Source: Mycobacterium lepraemurium (GTDB taxonomy: Bacteria; Actinomycetota; Actinomycetes; Mycobacteriales; Mycobacteriaceae). From it: a stretch of 64,000 nt of DNA. The number at the start of each line of letters is the position of its first letter. The stretch's first letter is position 1. Position numbers and translations under genes: made by a program. Positions 62,223 to 64,000 of this stretch are shown piece after piece. Under the pieces are notes generated by a model. The model did no database searches. It was given only the letters and a program-made list of their open reading frames with translations, and was not told the origin of the DNA. The stretch spans positions 1,364,001-1,428,000 of the forward strand of contig CP021238.1 in the NCBI GenBank assembly GCA_002291465.1, in the 5' to 3' direction.

Positions 62223-62686
62223 CCGACACACCGAGCAAGACGCTGCTGATCGTGCACCACACGCCGGCGCCGCACACGCACGAGATGTTCGAGGCGGTGG
62301 TCTCCGGCGCCACCGACCCCGAGATCGAAGGCGTCGAGGTTGTCCGCCGGGCGGCGCTGACGGTCTCGCCGGCCGAGATGCTGGCCGCCGACGGATATCT
62401 GCTGGGCACCCCGGCCAACCTGGGTTACATCTCGGGTGCGCTCAAGCATGCCTTCGACTGCAGCTATTACCAGCTGCTCGACTCCACCCGCGGGCGGCCC
62501 TTCGGCCTCTACCTGCACGGCAACGAGGGCACCGAGGGCGCCCAGCGTGCCGTCGACACCATCACGACCGGCCTGGGTTGGTCCAAAGCCGCTGAGACGG
62601 TGGTGGTTTCGGGCAAGCCCAGCAAGGACGACCTGCAGGCGTGCTGGGAGCTGGGGGCGACGGTCGCCGCCCAATTGATGGACTAG
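62219..62686 (+). CDS. Flavodoxin-like protein (Rv2771c family)
   Basis: A 155-residue flavodoxin-fold protein, probably an NAD(P)H-dependent FMN reductase type. An N-terminal phosphate-loop-like segment (LLIVHHTPAPHTHEM) and GTPANLGYISGALKHAFDC are visible. GTG 62219 overlaps the previous stop (GTGA). Third gene of the dapB operon. Confidence 0.85.
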
Positions 62687-62699
62687 CCCAATTGTTGGA

Positions 62700-63531
62700 C
62701 TAGGTGTACGTCGGCTGGAATGCGTCGGCCGGCTGCGCCAACGCCAGCGCCGAGCTGGTGCCGAGCGGGCCGTGTCGGTCGAACAGCGTCGCGGCGCCGG
62801 TGGCGACCCCGGCCGTGCCGTAATGGCTTTGGGCGGCCAGCCCGAGGAACTCGCCGTCGGGCAACCGGCTCGTGGTGACGGTGTAGTCGGCGTTGATGTA
62901 ACGCAATCTGCCGGTGCCCCAATGGGTCAGCGAACTGGTGATGTTGCCGACGAACGCCAGCTGTGTGAACGGTGTGAGCGGATGGCCGTGCACCATTGGG
63001 CGAAACAGCCGGCCCAGGCGAACTTCTGCGAATGCGCCTGCTCCCACTCGCCGGCGGCGATGCCGGGGCTGCCTGCCCGGGTGGCCCCGGACCCCCAGAT
63101 GAGAAAGAGCATGTCCGCCGGGAAGCCCTCGGGCGACGTCGGCAACGGCGGCATCTGCACCGGAGGCGGCCACACCTGACCGTCGGGATGATCGCCGCGA
63201 CGCAGGAACAGCGCGCTGGCCCGCGTGACGACGACGCCGTTCTGCACCAGGCCCGCGTCGACCAGTTTGATCCGCCGGCCCTCCCGCTGCACCGAGGTGC
63301 GGATCTGCACCGGCGCCGGCAGGGCCGGGCGCAACAGGTCGACGGTGAACCGGGCCGGCTGCAGGTCGGGGTCGATGCCGGATTGCTCTATGCCCCAACC
63401 CAACAGGCCGCCGACGATCTGCCCGCCCATGGCCGCGCCCCACGGCCCCGGGTCATCGTGCCCGGAACATAGGAGTCGCCGTCTACAGTGAAAAACGCCT
63501 CGGGCATGATGGCGGGATCCTCGATCGTCAC
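62700..63531 (-). pseudogene. TesB-like acyl-CoA thioesterase family protein, two frameshifts
   Basis: Three frames in succession give IEDPAIMPEAFFTVDGDSYV, then GGQIVGGLLGWGIEQSGIDP to AAGEWEQAHSQKFAWA, then HPLTPFTQLAFVGNITSSLT to ADAFQPTYT. Together they form a double hot-dog thioesterase-like protein of about 277 residues. Switches lie near 63432 and 63025. It is divergent from the acyl-CoA ligase with 42 bases between, suggesting linked fatty-acyl metabolism. Confidence 0.75.
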
Positions 63532-63573
63532 CGCTATCACGATAGGGCAGCAGGCAGGATAGGTAGGACCGGC

Positions 63574-64000
63574 ATGCCGCCAGTGATCGGAATCGCGCGG
63601 GAGCACAACCCGTTCCCGACCACTGGCGTGTCCCGCGGCCGCGACGGCATTCCGCGCTACGACGAGCTGCCCGCCACGCTGGTGGACATGCTTGCCGACC
63701 AGGTCGACGCCCGCCCGGACAGCGAGGCCCTGGTCGAGCTCGGCGGTGGCCGGCTGACGTACCGGCAGCTGTGGGACCGGGCGGCGCGGGTGGCCGGCGG
63801 GCTGCGCGCCGACGGTCTGCGGCGGGGGGATCGCGTCGCGGTGCGCTATCCCGCCGGGATCGACTGGGTGCTGGCCTTCTGGGGCACGGTGCTGGCCGGC
63901 GGCGTTGCGGTGGCGGTCAATACGCGCTCCGCGCAACCGGAGGTCGATTTCGTGCTGTCCGACTCCGGTGCACGGCTACAGCTGGCGCCGGGTGACCCGC
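63574..64000 (+). CDS. Acyl-CoA ligase/AMP-binding enzyme, 3' truncated by window edge
   Basis: An open frame of 142 codons from ATG 63574 runs off the window. It has the N-terminal features of class I adenylate-forming enzymes: LVELGGGRLTYRQLWDRAARVAGGLR, RRGDRVAVRYPAGIDWVLAFWGTVLAGGVAVAVN. The P-loop and active-site motifs lie beyond the edge, so whether it is intact cannot be judged. A FadD-type fatty acid ligase is likely. Confidence 0.85.
   Translation, partial: MPPVIGIAREHNPFPTTGVSRGRDGIPRYDELPATLVDMLADQVDARPDSEALVELGGGRLTYRQLWDRAARVAGGLRADGLRRGDRVAVRYPAGIDWVLAFWGTVLAGGVAVAVNTRSAQPEVDFVLSDSGARLQLAPGDP

Overview
The window is about 68% GC and reads as a slow-growing Mycobacterium chromosome. 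The 16S gene has the long helix 18 of slow growers. Its first hypervariable region and the 16S-23S spacer closely resemble, from memory, the M. avium complex (MAC). Gene content and order match two separate M. tuberculosis segments: lysA to nucS (Rv1293-Rv1321) on the left, and Rv2800 down to Rv2771c, read in reverse, on the right.

Layout: 1-4.4 kb lysA (5' truncated)-hom-thrC-thrB, the aspartate-family amino-acid genes. 4.6-10.8 kb rho, rpmE, prfA, prmC, a TsaC/Sua5 protein and wecA. 11.0-19.0 kb the complete F1Fo ATP synthase operon atpIBEFHAGDC, then a DUF2550 gene. 19.5-21.4 kb a frameshifted PduO-type adenosyltransferase and murA. 21.4-26.9 kb one rrn operon with two promoters, antitermination signals and a strong terminator. 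27-34.8 kb ogt/alkA, a broken lysR/MFS pair, a broken class III cyclase and intact nucS. 34.8-35.9 kb a degenerate IS630-type element sitting exactly at the join of the two segments. 35.9-51.5 kb a truncated CocE-type hydrolase, DUF3558-like protein, phosphoesterase, pptT, truB, ltp1, broken fadE21, sirR, ribF, rpsO, gpsI, pepR, a nitronate monooxygenase and broken ald. 51.6-60.3 kb an accessory lipid/oxygenase region, mostly pseudogenes. 61.0-64.0 kb dapB with two partners, a broken thioesterase and the start of an acyl-CoA ligase.

The main pattern is selective decay. About 17 reading frames carry frameshifts, in-frame stops or small tandem duplications. These are nearly all dispensable functions: DNA alkylation repair, alanine dehydrogenase, acyl-CoA dehydrogenase, cyclase, transporter, oxygenases and a transposase. 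Genes for translation, ATP synthesis, the cell wall, RNA decay, phosphopantetheinylation, flavin synthesis and diaminopimelate synthesis are intact. The lesions include substitution nonsense codons and 27-bp, 13-bp and 4-bp tandem duplications, so homopolymer sequencing error alone does not explain them. I infer a MAC-lineage organism undergoing reductive evolution (M. lepraemurium would fit), in which an IS630-type copy marks a rearrangement, probably an inversion, between the nucS and Rv2800 loci. Species and mechanism are inference; the lesions and the junction are read directly.
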